Source: JADGNZ01 sp035995985 (lineage in GTDB: Bacteria; Acidobacteriota; Thermoanaerobaculia; Gp7-AA8). From it: a DNA stretch of 34,325 nt. The first letter of the stretch is position 1. Each line of letters starts with the position of its first letter. Location: NCBI GenBank assembly GCA_035995985.1, contig DASYJY010000145.1:1-34325 (forward strand). The letters run 5' to 3'. Both the position numbers and the translations under genes were made by a program. The notes beneath the pieces were generated by a model. That model was not told the origin of the DNA, did no database searches, and saw nothing but the letters and a program-made list of their open reading frames with translations. This document shows, piece by piece, positions 1-7,466 of this stretch.

Positions 1-390
1 TCCGATATCAACGTCACGCCGCTGGTCGACGTCTGTCTGGTGCTGCTGATCATCTTCATGGTCGTCACTCCCATGCTGCAGAAAGGCGTCCCGATCAACC
101 TTCCCGTAACCGAGGAGCCCGAGCGCACGCCGGACACGGAGAAGCAGCTTCAGATCTCCGTCAAGTCCGACGGCACCGTCTACCTCGGCTCGACCGTTGT
201 ACGCAAAGAGCAGGTTCAGGGCGAACTGGAGACGATTCACCAACGCACGCCGGATCGCGAGATCGCCGTCAAAGCCGACAAGCTCGTGAAATACGGCGCG
301 GTTCTCGATGTGCTGAAAGCCTGCCGCGAGGTCGGCTTCAACAACGTCGGACTGATCGCACAACCCACGAAGGGTCCGGGACAGGGGTAG
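1..390 (+). CDS. exbD: ExbD/TolR biopolymer transport protein (5' end outside window)
   Basis: The reading frame is open from base 1, so the start codon and cytoplasmic N-terminus lie upstream of the window. The visible part begins SDINVTPLVDV, the hallmark ExbD/TolR segment in which the Asp of LVDV sits in the single transmembrane helix and takes part in proton-driven energy transfer. The helix (VCLVLLIIFMVVTP) is followed by about 100 periplasmic residues. ExbD/TolR proteins work with an ExbB/TolQ channel to energise TonB- or TolA-type partners across the envelope. A second exbD follows 6 bases after the stop, so the two are almost certainly one operon with an exbB upstream, out of view. 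The family call is firm; whether it serves TonB, Tol-Pal or a gliding/motility motor cannot be told. Confidence 0.93.
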   Translation, partial: SDINVTPLVDVCLVLLIIFMVVTPMLQKGVPINLPVTEEPERTPDTEKQLQISVKSDGTVYLGSTVVRKEQVQGELETIHQRTPDREIAVKADKLVKYGAVLDVLKACREVGFNNVGLIAQPTKGPGQG

Positions 391-396
391 TCAACT

Positions 397-804
397 ATGC
401 AGGTAGGTGGCAGCGGAACAATCAAATCGGACATCAACGTCACGCCGCTCGTCGACGTCGTGTTGGTGCTCCTCATCATCTTCATGGTCATCACGCCGGT
501 CGTGCAGATGGGTTACCTGGTGCGCGTTCCGCCCAAGGCGCCCGCGGGCCTCCCTCCGTCCGCGGTCAACGACCAGATCATCCTCCGCCTGATGCCGGAC
601 AATCACATGTTCATCAACAAGGATGAAGTGGCGCCGGGCGATTTCGCGGTCCGCATCCACGACATCATGCACGGCAACCAATCGAAGATGGTCTTCTTCC
701 AGGGCTCGCCCGACGTCGATTACGACTCCACGATCAAGTTCCTGGACATGGCCCGCGCCAGCGGCGCCAAGAACATCGGCATCATCGTCGAAGCCGCGCA
801 GTAG
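397..804 (+). CDS. exbD: ExbD/TolR biopolymer transport protein, second copy
   Basis: This 135-residue protein has the same plan as its upstream neighbour: a short cytoplasmic N-terminus, KSDINVTPLVDVVLVLLII with the conserved transmembrane Asp, then a periplasmic domain of roughly 95 residues. Length fits the family. The ATG at 397 is preceded by a GGGGTAG purine stretch that overlaps the end of the previous gene. The periplasmic parts of the two copies differ clearly, so they are paralogues rather than a recent duplication. Tandem exbD genes are common in bacteria that build ExbB-ExbD-ExbD motors, and the two products may form a mixed complex (inference). A strong terminator follows directly. 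Confidence 0.94.
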   Translation: MQVGGSGTIKSDINVTPLVDVVLVLLIIFMVITPVVQMGYLVRVPPKAPAGLPPSAVNDQIILRLMPDNHMFINKDEVAPGDFAVRIHDIMHGNQSKMVFFQGSPDVDYDSTIKFLDMARASGAKNIGIIVEAAQ

Positions 805-831
805 CAAACGGACATAAAGCAATAATCGAAG

Positions 832-860
832 CGGCGGCCTCCGGGCCGCCGTTTTCTTTT
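832..860 (+). terminator. Rho-independent terminator after the exbD pair
   Basis: An 8-bp perfect GC stem (CGGCGGCC at 832-839 with GGCCGCCG at 844-851) closes a TCCG tetraloop and is followed at once by TTTTCTTTT. It lies 27 bases after the exbD stop and should end that operon. Confidence 0.9.
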
Positions 861-874
861 GCCCGGAGGATCAC

Positions 875-1693
875 ATCGAGACGAAGCAATCCGGCAGCTT
901 CGCGCAGATCGTCGCCGCGCTCAGCCTCTTCGTGGCGTTCTATCTGGCTACTTTTTTCGTGGCGCGTTTCGCATCGGAAGCGGCCGGCTCGTTTCTTAAC
1001 CAATGGGTCGCGCTGCTCAGCGTCGTGGTGGCGACCTTCGGCACGATCGCCATCTTCGAGCGCGGCGCCTGGGACCTCGGCTTCTTCGTTCCTCCGCGAT
1101 TGGCATCGCGCGAGCTCCTCCTCGGATGTGGATTCGCGTTCCTGCTCATCGGCGCCGCGGACGGTCTGGTCCTGCTCACGACGCGCTTGCATCACGTCAT
1201 CGGCAACGGCTTCCCGTGGATCGAGCTGATCGCCGTCTATCTGCCGGCCGTCTTTCACGAAGAGCTCCTCTTCCGCGGCTATCCGTTTCAGAAAATCTGG
1301 AAGTCGCATCGCATCGCGGCGATCCTCTTCTCATCGATCGTCTTCGCCGCGCTGCACGCCGGCAACAACGCGTTCTCGCTGCTGGCGATGGCGAATCTCT
1401 TCTTCGCCGGCATCCTGCTCGCGCTCGCGTACGCGCGCTACGAGCGACTTTGGTTTCCGATCGGAATCCATCTCGCCTGGAACCTGCTCTCCGGACCGAT
1501 CCTCGGCTACAACGTCAGCGGCTACGAATCGAGCGAAAGCGTCCTGCGCGCCGTCGGCCGCGGCTCGCCCTGGTTGACGGGGGGCTACTTCGGCATCGAA
1601 GGGAGCGTCTGGATCGTGATCGTGGAACTTGCGGGGATTGGTCTGCTGTTACGACGGCGGCGGACACCTATAATCGCGCCGCCACAGTCCTGA
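875..1693 (+). CDS. CPBP family intramembrane metalloprotease (apparent ATC start)
   Basis: This is a multi-pass membrane protein with the three CPBP (Abi/CAAX protease) motifs: EExxxR in FHEELLFRG (codons at about 1259-1276), FxxxH in FAALHAG (His codon 1355-1357), and HLAWN further on. The family cleaves membrane substrates or acts in bacteriocin immunity; the substrate here is unknown. The first canonical in-frame start is GTG at 932, but that would cut the first membrane helix in half and has no ribosome site. An in-frame ATC at 875 follows GGAGG (865-869) at 5-base spacing, and yields a polar N-terminus (ETKQSGSF) followed by a complete helix. I therefore place the start at 875, either a rare ATC initiator or an ATG altered by mutation or sequencing. 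If only canonical starts are allowed the gene is 932-1693. Family certain, start uncertain. Confidence 0.85.
   Translation: METKQSGSFAQIVAALSLFVAFYLATFFVARFASEAAGSFLNQWVALLSVVVATFGTIAIFERGAWDLGFFVPPRLASRELLLGCGFAFLLIGAADGLVLLTTRLHHVIGNGFPWIELIAVYLPAVFHEELLFRGYPFQKIWKSHRIAAILFSSIVFAALHAGNNAFSLLAMANLFFAGILLALAYARYERLWFPIGIHLAWNLLSGPILGYNVSGYESSESVLRAVGRGSPWLTGGYFGIEGSVWIVIVELAGIGLLLRRRRTPIIAPPQS
1646..1674 (+). promoter_or_regulatory. Possible sigma70-type promoter for the prolyl oligopeptidase gene
   Basis: A perfect TATAAT lies at 1669-1674, inside the last codons of the CPBP gene and 43 bases before the downstream ATG. A poor -35 candidate, CTGTTA (1646-1651), sits at 17-base spacing. The -10 match stands out in this GC-rich DNA; the -35 is weak. 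Confidence 0.45.
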
Positions 1694-1717
1694 AATGCAA
1701 TCAACGGGAGGATTTCA

Positions 1718-3853
1718 ATGCATCTCCGCACGTTCGCGGCCGTCATGACCGCGCTCCTCATCACTGCCGCCGCCGTTGGCGCGCCGATCGAGTATCCGAA
1801 GACGAAGAAGGTCGAGCAGGTCGACGACTACCACGGCACCAAAGTCGCCGATCCGTACCGCTGGCTCGAGACCGACGTCCGCACCTCGAAGGACGTTGCC
1901 GACTGGGTGGCCGCCGAGAACAAGATCACCTTCGACTACCTCGGCACGATTCCCGAGCGCGAGCCGATCCGCAAGCAGCTCACCACGCTCTGGAATTACG
2001 AGAAGTACTCCACGCCCTACAAGCGCGGCGGCCATTACTTCTTTTCGAAGAACAACGGACTGCAGAATCAGTCCGTCGTCTACACCGTCGACAAATGGGG
2101 CGACACGCCGCGCGTCCTGCTCGATCCGAACGGCTGGTCGAAGGACGGCACCGTAGCGTTGGGCGGTGTCGCCGTCAGCGATGACGCGAAGTATGTTGCG
2201 TATGCCGTTGCCGAAGCGGGCTCCGACTGGCAGACGATCCGCGTCGCCGAGGTCGCGAACGGCAAGCAGCTTGCCGACGAGTTGAAATGGGTCAAGTTCT
2301 CCGGCATCTCGTGGACCAACGATGACAAAGGCTTTTTCTACTCACGCTTCCCGGCGGTCGATGCGGAGAAATCGTTCCAGAGTCTGAATCGCAATCAGAA
2401 GGTCTACTACCACCGCCTCGGCACGCCGCAGTCGGACGATGCCGTCGTCTACTACGATCCGGCGCAGCCCGAGTGGAATCACGGCGCGGATGTTTCCGAG
2501 GATGGGCGGTACCTGATCATCACAACGACGCAGGGGACCGCGAACAGGAACCAGGTTCACGTCCGCGATCTGCAGGATCCGTATGCGATGCCGGTGACCG
2601 TCGTCGACAAAATCGAGAACGACTACACGTTCGTCGGTAACGACGGTCCCGTCCTCTACTTCCGCACCGATCTGAACGCGCAGAAGGGACGGCTCATCGC
2701 TATCGATCTGCGCAATCCGGCGCGCGTGAACTGGAAAGAGATCCTGCCGGAGAGCGACGCCACGCTGCAGGGCGTCGACTACACCGGCCACCGTTTCGTC
2801 GCCACCTACCTGCGCGATGCGCACAGCGAAATCCGTCTGTTCGACACGGCCGGGAAACTCGTTCGCACCGTCGAGCTGGACGGCATCGGCAGCGCCGGCG
2901 GCTTCGGCGGCCGATCGGATGACACGGAAACTTTCTACTCGTTCTCCAGCTACGCCACGCCGCCGAGCGTCTATCGCTACGACCTCGCGACCGGGGAAAA
3001 GCAGCTCGTCTTCCGCGCCAAAGTGGCCATGAATCCTGCCGACTACGAAGTCAAGCAGGTTTTCTACACGTCGAAGGACGGCACCAAGGTGCCGATGTTC
3101 ATCTCGTACAAGAAAGGCCTCAAGCTCGACGGAAACAATCCGACGCTGCTCTACGGCTACGGGGGATTCGACATCTCCATGACGCCCGGCTTCTCGATCT
3201 CGCGCCTGACCTGGATGAACATGGGTGGCGTCTACGCGGTCGCCAATCTCCGCGGCGGCGGCGAGTACGGCGAGGCGTGGCACGACGCCGGAACGAAACT
3301 GCACAAGCAGAACGTCTTCGACGATTTCATCGCCGCCGCCGAATATCTAACGAAGAACGGCTACACGAAACCGTCGCGCCTCGCGGTTCAGGGCGCAAGC
3401 AACGGCGGCCTGCTGATCGGCGCGGTGGAAACGCAGCGTCCCGATCTCTTCGGCGCCACGCTGCCCGCGGTCGGCGTCATGGACATGCTCCGCTTCAACC
3501 AATTCACCGCCGGCCGCTACTGGGTCGACGACTACGGCTCGTCTGCGAATGCCGACGAATTCAAGGCGCTCTTCGCCTACTCGCCGTACCACAACATCAA
3601 GCCGGGCACGAAGTATCCGGCCACGTTCATCACCACCGCCGACACCGACGACCGCGTCGTGCCGGGACACAGTTTCAAATTCGCCGCCGCGATTCAGGAA
3701 GCGCAGTCCGGCCCCGCGCCGGTGCTGATCCGCATCGAGACCCGCGCCGGTCACGGCGGCGGCAAGCCGACCGCGAAGCAGATCGAGGAAACGACCGACG
3801 AGATGGCCTTCCTCGTGAAGAACCTCGGCATGAAGTTGCCCAAGGCATTTTGA
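1718..3853 (+). CDS. Secreted prolyl oligopeptidase (S9A family)
   Basis: The 711-residue product starts with a signal peptide (MHLRTFAAVMTALLITAAAVGAP in outline, cleavage near residue 22), followed by the prolyl-oligopeptidase beta-propeller (about residues 25-440) and a C-terminal alpha/beta-hydrolase domain. The catalytic triad is visible: Ser561 in GASNGG, Asp644/645 in DTDDRVVPGHS, and His679 in AGHGGG. The family cuts short proline-containing peptides on the C-side of Pro, and the propeller excludes large proteins. The signal peptide implies action in the periplasm or outside, probably in peptide scavenging (inference). GGGAGG (about 1704-1710) precedes the ATG at good spacing. The thiolase gene follows after 22 bases, so the two may share a transcript although no functional link is obvious. 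Confidence 0.96.
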   Translation: MHLRTFAAVMTALLITAAAVGAPIEYPKTKKVEQVDDYHGTKVADPYRWLETDVRTSKDVADWVAAENKITFDYLGTIPEREPIRKQLTTLWNYEKYSTPYKRGGHYFFSKNNGLQNQSVVYTVDKWGDTPRVLLDPNGWSKDGTVALGGVAVSDDAKYVAYAVAEAGSDWQTIRVAEVANGKQLADELKWVKFSGISWTNDDKGFFYSRFPAVDAEKSFQSLNRNQKVYYHRLGTPQSDDAVVYYDPAQPEWNHGADVSEDGRYLIITTTQGTANRNQVHVRDLQDPYAMPVTVVDKIENDYTFVGNDGPVLYFRTDLNAQKGRLIAIDLRNPARVNWKEILPESDATLQGVDYTGHRFVATYLRDAHSEIRLFDTAGKLVRTVELDGIGSAGGFGGRSDDTETFYSFSSYATPPSVYRYDLATGEKQLVFRAKVAMNPADYEVKQVFYTSKDGTKVPMFISYKKGLKLDGNNPTLLYGYGGFDISMTPGFSISRLTWMNMGGVYAVANLRGGGEYGEAWHDAGTKLHKQNVFDDFIAAAEYLTKNGYTKPSRLAVQGASNGGLLIGAVETQRPDLFGATLPAVGVMDMLRFNQFTAGRYWVDDYGSSANADEFKALFAYSPYHNIKPGTKYPATFITTADTDDRVVPGHSFKFAAAIQEAQSGPAPVLIRIETRAGHGGGKPTAKQIEETTDEMAFLVKNLGMKLPKAF

Positions 3854-3875
3854 GAAGCGAAAGGACCCAAGCCCA

Positions 3876-5045
3876 ATGAAAGACATCGTCATCCTCGACG
3901 GCGCGCGTACGCCGATGGCCGAATACAACGGCTCGTTCAGCGACATCACCGCCATCGATCTCGCCGTGTTCGCCGCGAAAGAAGCGCTCTCGCGCAGCGG
4001 CGTGGCGCCCGAAGAAATCAATCACGTCATCGTCGGCAACGCGTTGCAGACCTCGGGCGACGCCATCTACGGCGCGCGCCACGTCGGTCTGAAAGCAGGC
4101 GTTCCGAAGGAAGTTCCCGCGCTCACGCTGAATCGCCTTTGCGGCTCCGGCATCCAGTCGATCATCAGCGCCGCCGAGCAGATTCACCTCGACGAAGCGA
4201 CCACCGTCCTCGCCGGCGGCATGGAGAACATGTCGCAGGCGCCACACGTGATTCGCGGCGCGCGCAAGGGATTGAAACTTGGCCAGGGCGCGCTGGAAGA
4301 CTCGCTGATGGTGGCTCTGCTCGACAGCTACAGCGGCCTGTACATGGCCCAGACCTCGGACAATCTCGCGCGCAAGTACGACATCTCCCGCGAAGAGCAG
4401 GACAAGTTTGCGATGCGCAGCCAGAAGTGCGCGGCCGAGGCGATCGCGGCGGGGAGATTTAACGACGAAATCGTGGCGGTTCCCGTTGGACGAAAAGGGG
4501 AGACCATCACCGCCGACGATCACCCGCGTCCCGACACCACGATGGAAGGTCTGGCCAAGCTCAAGCCTGCATTCGCGAAGGACGGCTTCGTCACCGCCGG
4601 CAACGCCAGCGGCATCGTCGACGGGGCGGCCATGGTCGTCGTCACGCATGCGGACAACGCGAAGAACAAGAAGCCGCTCGGTCGCATCGTGTCGTGGGGC
4701 ATCGCCGGATGCGATCCCGACATCATGGGAATCGGTCCCGTTCCGTCGACGAAAATCGCGTTGAAAAAAGCGGGCATGTCGCTCAACGATATCGACCTGA
4801 TCGAAATCAACGAGGCCTTCGCCGGTCAGATCCTGGCGGTGTCGAAAGAACTCGGCCTCGACATGGAAAAGCTCAACGTGAACGGCGGCGCGATCGCGCT
4901 TGGACATCCGCTCGCCGCGTCGGGCACACGTCTGGTAATCACGCTGCTCTACGAGCTTCGCCGCCGAGGAAAAAAATACGGCCTCGCCTCCGCCTGCATC
5001 GGCGGCGGACAGGGGATTGCGATGATCGTCGAGAGCCTGGCGTGA
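3876..5045 (+). CDS. Thiolase (acetyl-CoA C-acyltransferase)
   Basis: This 389-residue protein has the usual length and all thiolase landmarks: the acyl-accepting Cys89 in NRLCGSG, NEAFA, His344 in GGAIALGHPLAASG, and the second catalytic Cys374 in ACIGGGQG. Thiolases join two acetyl-CoA to acetoacetyl-CoA or cleave 3-ketoacyl-CoA in beta-oxidation. The sequence alone does not settle the direction; the short substrate-facing elements look more like the biosynthetic/degradative acetoacetyl-CoA type (AtoB/PhaA). It is cytoplasmic. A purine-rich GAAGCGAAAGGA precedes the ATG. No other fatty-acid gene lies nearby. The stop codon overlaps a GTG that is in frame with the next gene. Confidence 0.95.
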   Translation: MKDIVILDGARTPMAEYNGSFSDITAIDLAVFAAKEALSRSGVAPEEINHVIVGNALQTSGDAIYGARHVGLKAGVPKEVPALTLNRLCGSGIQSIISAAEQIHLDEATTVLAGGMENMSQAPHVIRGARKGLKLGQGALEDSLMVALLDSYSGLYMAQTSDNLARKYDISREEQDKFAMRSQKCAAEAIAAGRFNDEIVAVPVGRKGETITADDHPRPDTTMEGLAKLKPAFAKDGFVTAGNASGIVDGAAMVVVTHADNAKNKKPLGRIVSWGIAGCDPDIMGIGPVPSTKIALKKAGMSLNDIDLIEINEAFAGQILAVSKELGLDMEKLNVNGGAIALGHPLAASGTRLVITLLYELRRRGKKYGLASACIGGGQGIAMIVESLA

Positions 5046-5065
5046 TCAATCCTGCCAAGCCCCAG

Positions 5066-5130
5066 GCACAGACAAGAGTGTCTGTGCCACACAATCAAAA
5101 TCAATGTGGCACAGACACTCTTGTCTGTGC
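5066..5130. repeat. REP-like twin-hairpin element
   Basis: Two perfect 26-base inverted arms (5066-5091 and 5105-5130) flank a 13-base AT-rich centre. Each arm is itself a hairpin: GCACAGACA pairs with TGTCTGTGC around AGAG (first) or CTCT (second). The unit can thus fold as one long cruciform or as two small hairpins, the layout of REP/BIME elements. It lies between the thiolase stop and the next gene's likely start, without a T-tract, so it is better read as a dispersed repeat than as a classical terminator. Confidence 0.8.
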
Positions 5131-5131
5131 T

Positions 5132-5980
5132 TTGGCAAACGCCAAACTGTTGATGGTCGCCGCGATGCTGTTCGCATCATCAGCATTTGCCGTCGAAACC
5201 GTCCGCATCAATCCCGCCATCAACCCTCCCGCGGGAACGACCATCCACGGTTCGGCCGAGCTCGAAGTCAGCGGCACGAGCGTCGTCCGCGCCGTCGACG
5301 GCAAGGAGCTGTCGACGAAACGCATCTCGCAGATGGATCGCGAGGAGTACGTCGACACGACGGTCTCGAGAGATGCAGCGGCGACGAAATCGAAGCGCGT
5401 CTACGGCCGCGTGCTGCACGGCGACGAGACCGGGAGCGAATTCACCGCCATGAACGGCCGCACGCTGCTTTTTAATGTCAAGGGCAGGAACATCGACATC
5501 GCCTCGGGGGACGGCAAGCCGCTCATGGAAGAGGAAAAAGCCGGCCTGACGGAGCTCGTGCAACGCTCGTTGCGCGTCGAGGCCAACAACCTCTGCATCG
5601 CCACGTTCCCGCTCGCCGTTGGCGCGTCGTGGAACGTTCCCGCCGCGCAGCTCGCCGACTGCTACGACTCCCTCGGCCACGCCGTGAAGACGATCCCAGG
5701 ACGCGCCACGCTGCGCGCTCTCGAGCCGCGCAACGGCCATCGCGTCGCCATCATCGAGGTGTCATTCGTCCGCAGCGTCGATCGAATCGGCGCCCTGGTC
5801 TTCGACATCCCCGCCGACGCCGCAGTGACCTCGACCATCGAAGTCACCGTCGACATCCCCGCACGCTGGAGCCGCGTCACCACCACGACGCTCTCCGGCG
5901 TCACGCATCCGAAAGGTTCCGATGCGCCGTCGCTCACGACCGCCTTACGCGCGACGGAGACGCTGACGTCCGCGCCCTGA
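5132..5980 (+). CDS. Secreted protein of unknown function
   Basis: I do not recognise a family. A TTG at 5132 gives MANAKLLMVAAMLFASSAFA, a convincing signal peptide with a Lys in its n-region and an AFA cleavage site before VETV. ATG at 5153 is the alternative but loses the positive residue. A GTG at 5042, overlapping the thiolase stop as GTGA, is also in frame and would read through the twin-hairpin repeat. The mature part (about 260 residues) is rich in beta-prone stretches with no transmembrane helix and two cysteines (NNLCIA and LADCYD). It is probably periplasmic. Codon use matches its neighbours. The repeat may have landed in the original start region. Confidence is high that a gene is here, low on its start. 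Confidence 0.75.
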   Translation: MANAKLLMVAAMLFASSAFAVETVRINPAINPPAGTTIHGSAELEVSGTSVVRAVDGKELSTKRISQMDREEYVDTTVSRDAAATKSKRVYGRVLHGDETGSEFTAMNGRTLLFNVKGRNIDIASGDGKPLMEEEKAGLTELVQRSLRVEANNLCIATFPLAVGASWNVPAAQLADCYDSLGHAVKTIPGRATLRALEPRNGHRVAIIEVSFVRSVDRIGALVFDIPADAAVTSTIEVTVDIPARWSRVTTTTLSGVTHPKGSDAPSLTTALRATETLTSAP

Positions 5981-5993
5981 TGTCATCGGTCGC

Positions 5994-6422
5994 TTAGCCG
6001 CCGTGTTTCTGATCGACGTAGGTGTACTCAACGATCCCGTAGTCGAGCGTGACGTTTTCGACCGGGGTCTCGCCCGGACCGCCGGAGACGCTGTAATTCG
6101 AAATGACCACGTGCTGCATGGTCAGCGTCAGGTAGATGACCGGTTTGCCATCCGCGCCGTCCGAGCGGTAACAGGTGATTGTGGCCTTGCCGAACTGCCT
6201 GCCGCTCCAGCTGTACTTCAGCAGATCGTTTGTTGCCTGATCGAGGTACTTCGTAAACCACAGGTTCCGGTGCGTCGACTGATCGACGGACCCCGTCGGG
6301 CTGGTCGGCTGCACGAACCCGTGGCTCCACGAAAGGATTTCGATTTCGCCAACGTGGCCCGGCGCAACGCCCGCCCCCGTGATGGCTGGATTCTCGAACT
6401 TGATGTACATGTTGCTCGCCAT
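5994..6422 (-). CDS. hcp: Hcp-family protein (type VI secretion tube-like)
   Basis: The 142-residue product, start MASNMYIKFENP, has the Hcp pattern: an opening beta-strand, GEIEILSWSHGF, a long variable loop, FTKYLDQATNDLLKYSWSGRQF, and a C-terminal strand set ending VTLDYGIVEYTY. Hcp hexamers stack into the inner tube of type VI secretion systems and can also be exported. ATG at 6422 is chosen because GGAGG lies 6 bases upstream; the longer open frame has no ribosome site. No other T6SS gene (TssB, TssC, VgrG, ClpV) lies in the window, so this is an orphan hcp. It may feed a T6SS encoded elsewhere or be a secreted Hcp-like protein of another role (inference). Confidence 0.88.
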   Translation of the reverse strand: MASNMYIKFENPAITGAGVAPGHVGEIEILSWSHGFVQPTSPTGSVDQSTHRNLWFTKYLDQATNDLLKYSWSGRQFGKATITCYRSDGADGKPVIYLTLTMQHVVISNYSVSGGPGETPVENVTLDYGIVEYTYVDQKHGG

Positions 6423-6501
6423 CGCTGCCTCCGAACCTCTGGTGTGCGGCGATTCTAACGGCTCGGAATGCCTGACGAGCACGCCGTCGTTGTGCGGACG
6501 C

Positions 6502-6798
6502 GTGAAACCGGTCCTTCTCGCGACATTGTTGTTGCTGCTCTGTTCCGCGGCGTTGCCCGCGCCCGCGAAACCGTGCGGCGTCACGCTCGACGTCAAAGAC
6601 GCGGACGTCCACGCCGTTCTGAAATCGATTCAGAAGCAGTGCGGCATCCGCAACCTCGTCATCGATCCAGGCGTGACCGGAAGCGGCACGTTCCTCTTCC
6701 ACGACGTCCCGTGCAAGGCGGCGCTCGACGCCGTCCTGAAAATGAATGGCCTGGCGGCGACCCACGCCGGATCCGTTGTGGCGGTCAGTCCTCGATGA
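6502..6798 (+). CDS. Small secreted STN-domain (secretin/TonB N-terminal) protein
   Basis: The 98-residue product has a GTG start at 6502 (MKPVLLATLLLLLCSAALPAPAKP), a signal peptide, then one STN-like domain: VTLDVKDADVHAVLKSIQKQ, a V(I)DPGVTGSGTF strand, the DVPCKAALDAVLKMNGL helix and a final VVAVSPR strand. This is the fold found before the pore domain in secretins such as PilQ and in some TonB receptors, but nothing follows it here: the gene stops and overlaps the next by ATGA. It could bind a secretin or another envelope partner (inference). Three cysteines (one in the hydrophobic core, two in the domain) are notable. The start lacks a strong ribosome site; an ATG at 6379 in the same frame overlaps the divergent hcp gene and is unlikely. 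Confidence 0.75.
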   Translation: MKPVLLATLLLLLCSAALPAPAKPCGVTLDVKDADVHAVLKSIQKQCGIRNLVIDPGVTGSGTFLFHDVPCKAALDAVLKMNGLAATHAGSVVAVSPR

Positions 6799-7463
6799 AT
6801 CGCCGCAACGCGATCAAGCTCGCCGTTCTCGTGCTTCTCGCCGCTGGCGTCGCCGCGCTCTACTTCTCGCCGGCGCGCACCTACCTCACCAAGGAACATC
6901 TGCGCGATCTCATCTCCTGGCTGCGAGGACTCTGGTACGGGCCGATCGTGCTCATCGTGCTCTACGCCGCCGGATGCGTCTTCGCCCTTCCCGCCAGCAT
7001 CTTCGTCATTGCCGCCGGCGTGATCTGGGGATGGAAACTCGGAGCCGTCTATGCCATCACCGGCGGCATGCTCGGCGCAATCGCCTCCTACTTCGTCGGC
7101 GGCTTCCTCGGCGAAGGATTGCTCGATAAATTCGGCAGCGCCGGCCGCGCCGTGCGCCGCCAGGTCGAATCGGCCGGCTTCACCAGCATGCTCGTCGTCC
7201 GTCTGATCCCAGGTCCGCCGTTCGCGGTCTGGAACTACGCCGCCGGCATCGCCCGCGTCCGCTTCCGCGACTACTTCTGGGCCACGCTGATCGGCGTCAT
7301 CCCGTCGCACATCGTCTTCACCTACTGCGCCGACTCGCTCGTCAACGGAACGATGACGCAAGGCGACGCACTACGCCGCCTTGTCATCGTCTGCGTCCTG
7401 CTCCTCGCGCTGATCGCGATTCCGCTCGTGATCAAGAAGAGAATGGCTGCGAGAGCGACGTGA
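6795..7463 (+). CDS. TVP38/TMEM64 (DedA-like) family membrane protein
   Basis: This 222-residue integral membrane protein begins MNRRNAIKLAVLVLLAAG and overlaps the stop of the STN gene (ATGA), so translation is coupled. About five or six hydrophobic segments are visible. The family core is clear: ALPASIFVIAAGVIWGWKLGAVYAITGGMLGAIASYFVGG, then VRLIPGPPFAVWNYAAGI, the proline-containing re-entrant element, and a late segment PSHIVFTYCAD. TVP38/VTT-domain proteins have been linked to lipid scrambling and membrane homeostasis, but the specific role of this copy is unknown. It ends 3 bases before the end of the convergent BNR-repeat gene. Confidence 0.9.
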   Translation: MNRRNAIKLAVLVLLAAGVAALYFSPARTYLTKEHLRDLISWLRGLWYGPIVLIVLYAAGCVFALPASIFVIAAGVIWGWKLGAVYAITGGMLGAIASYFVGGFLGEGLLDKFGSAGRAVRRQVESAGFTSMLVVRLIPGPPFAVWNYAAGIARVRFRDYFWATLIGVIPSHIVFTYCADSLVNGTMTQGDALRRLVIVCVLLLALIAIPLVIKKRMAARAT

Positions 7464-7466
7464 CAG

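Noticed and set aside
5994..6422. Type VI secretion locus
   Set aside because: Only an Hcp-like gene is present; no sheath, baseplate, VgrG or ATPase genes in the window.
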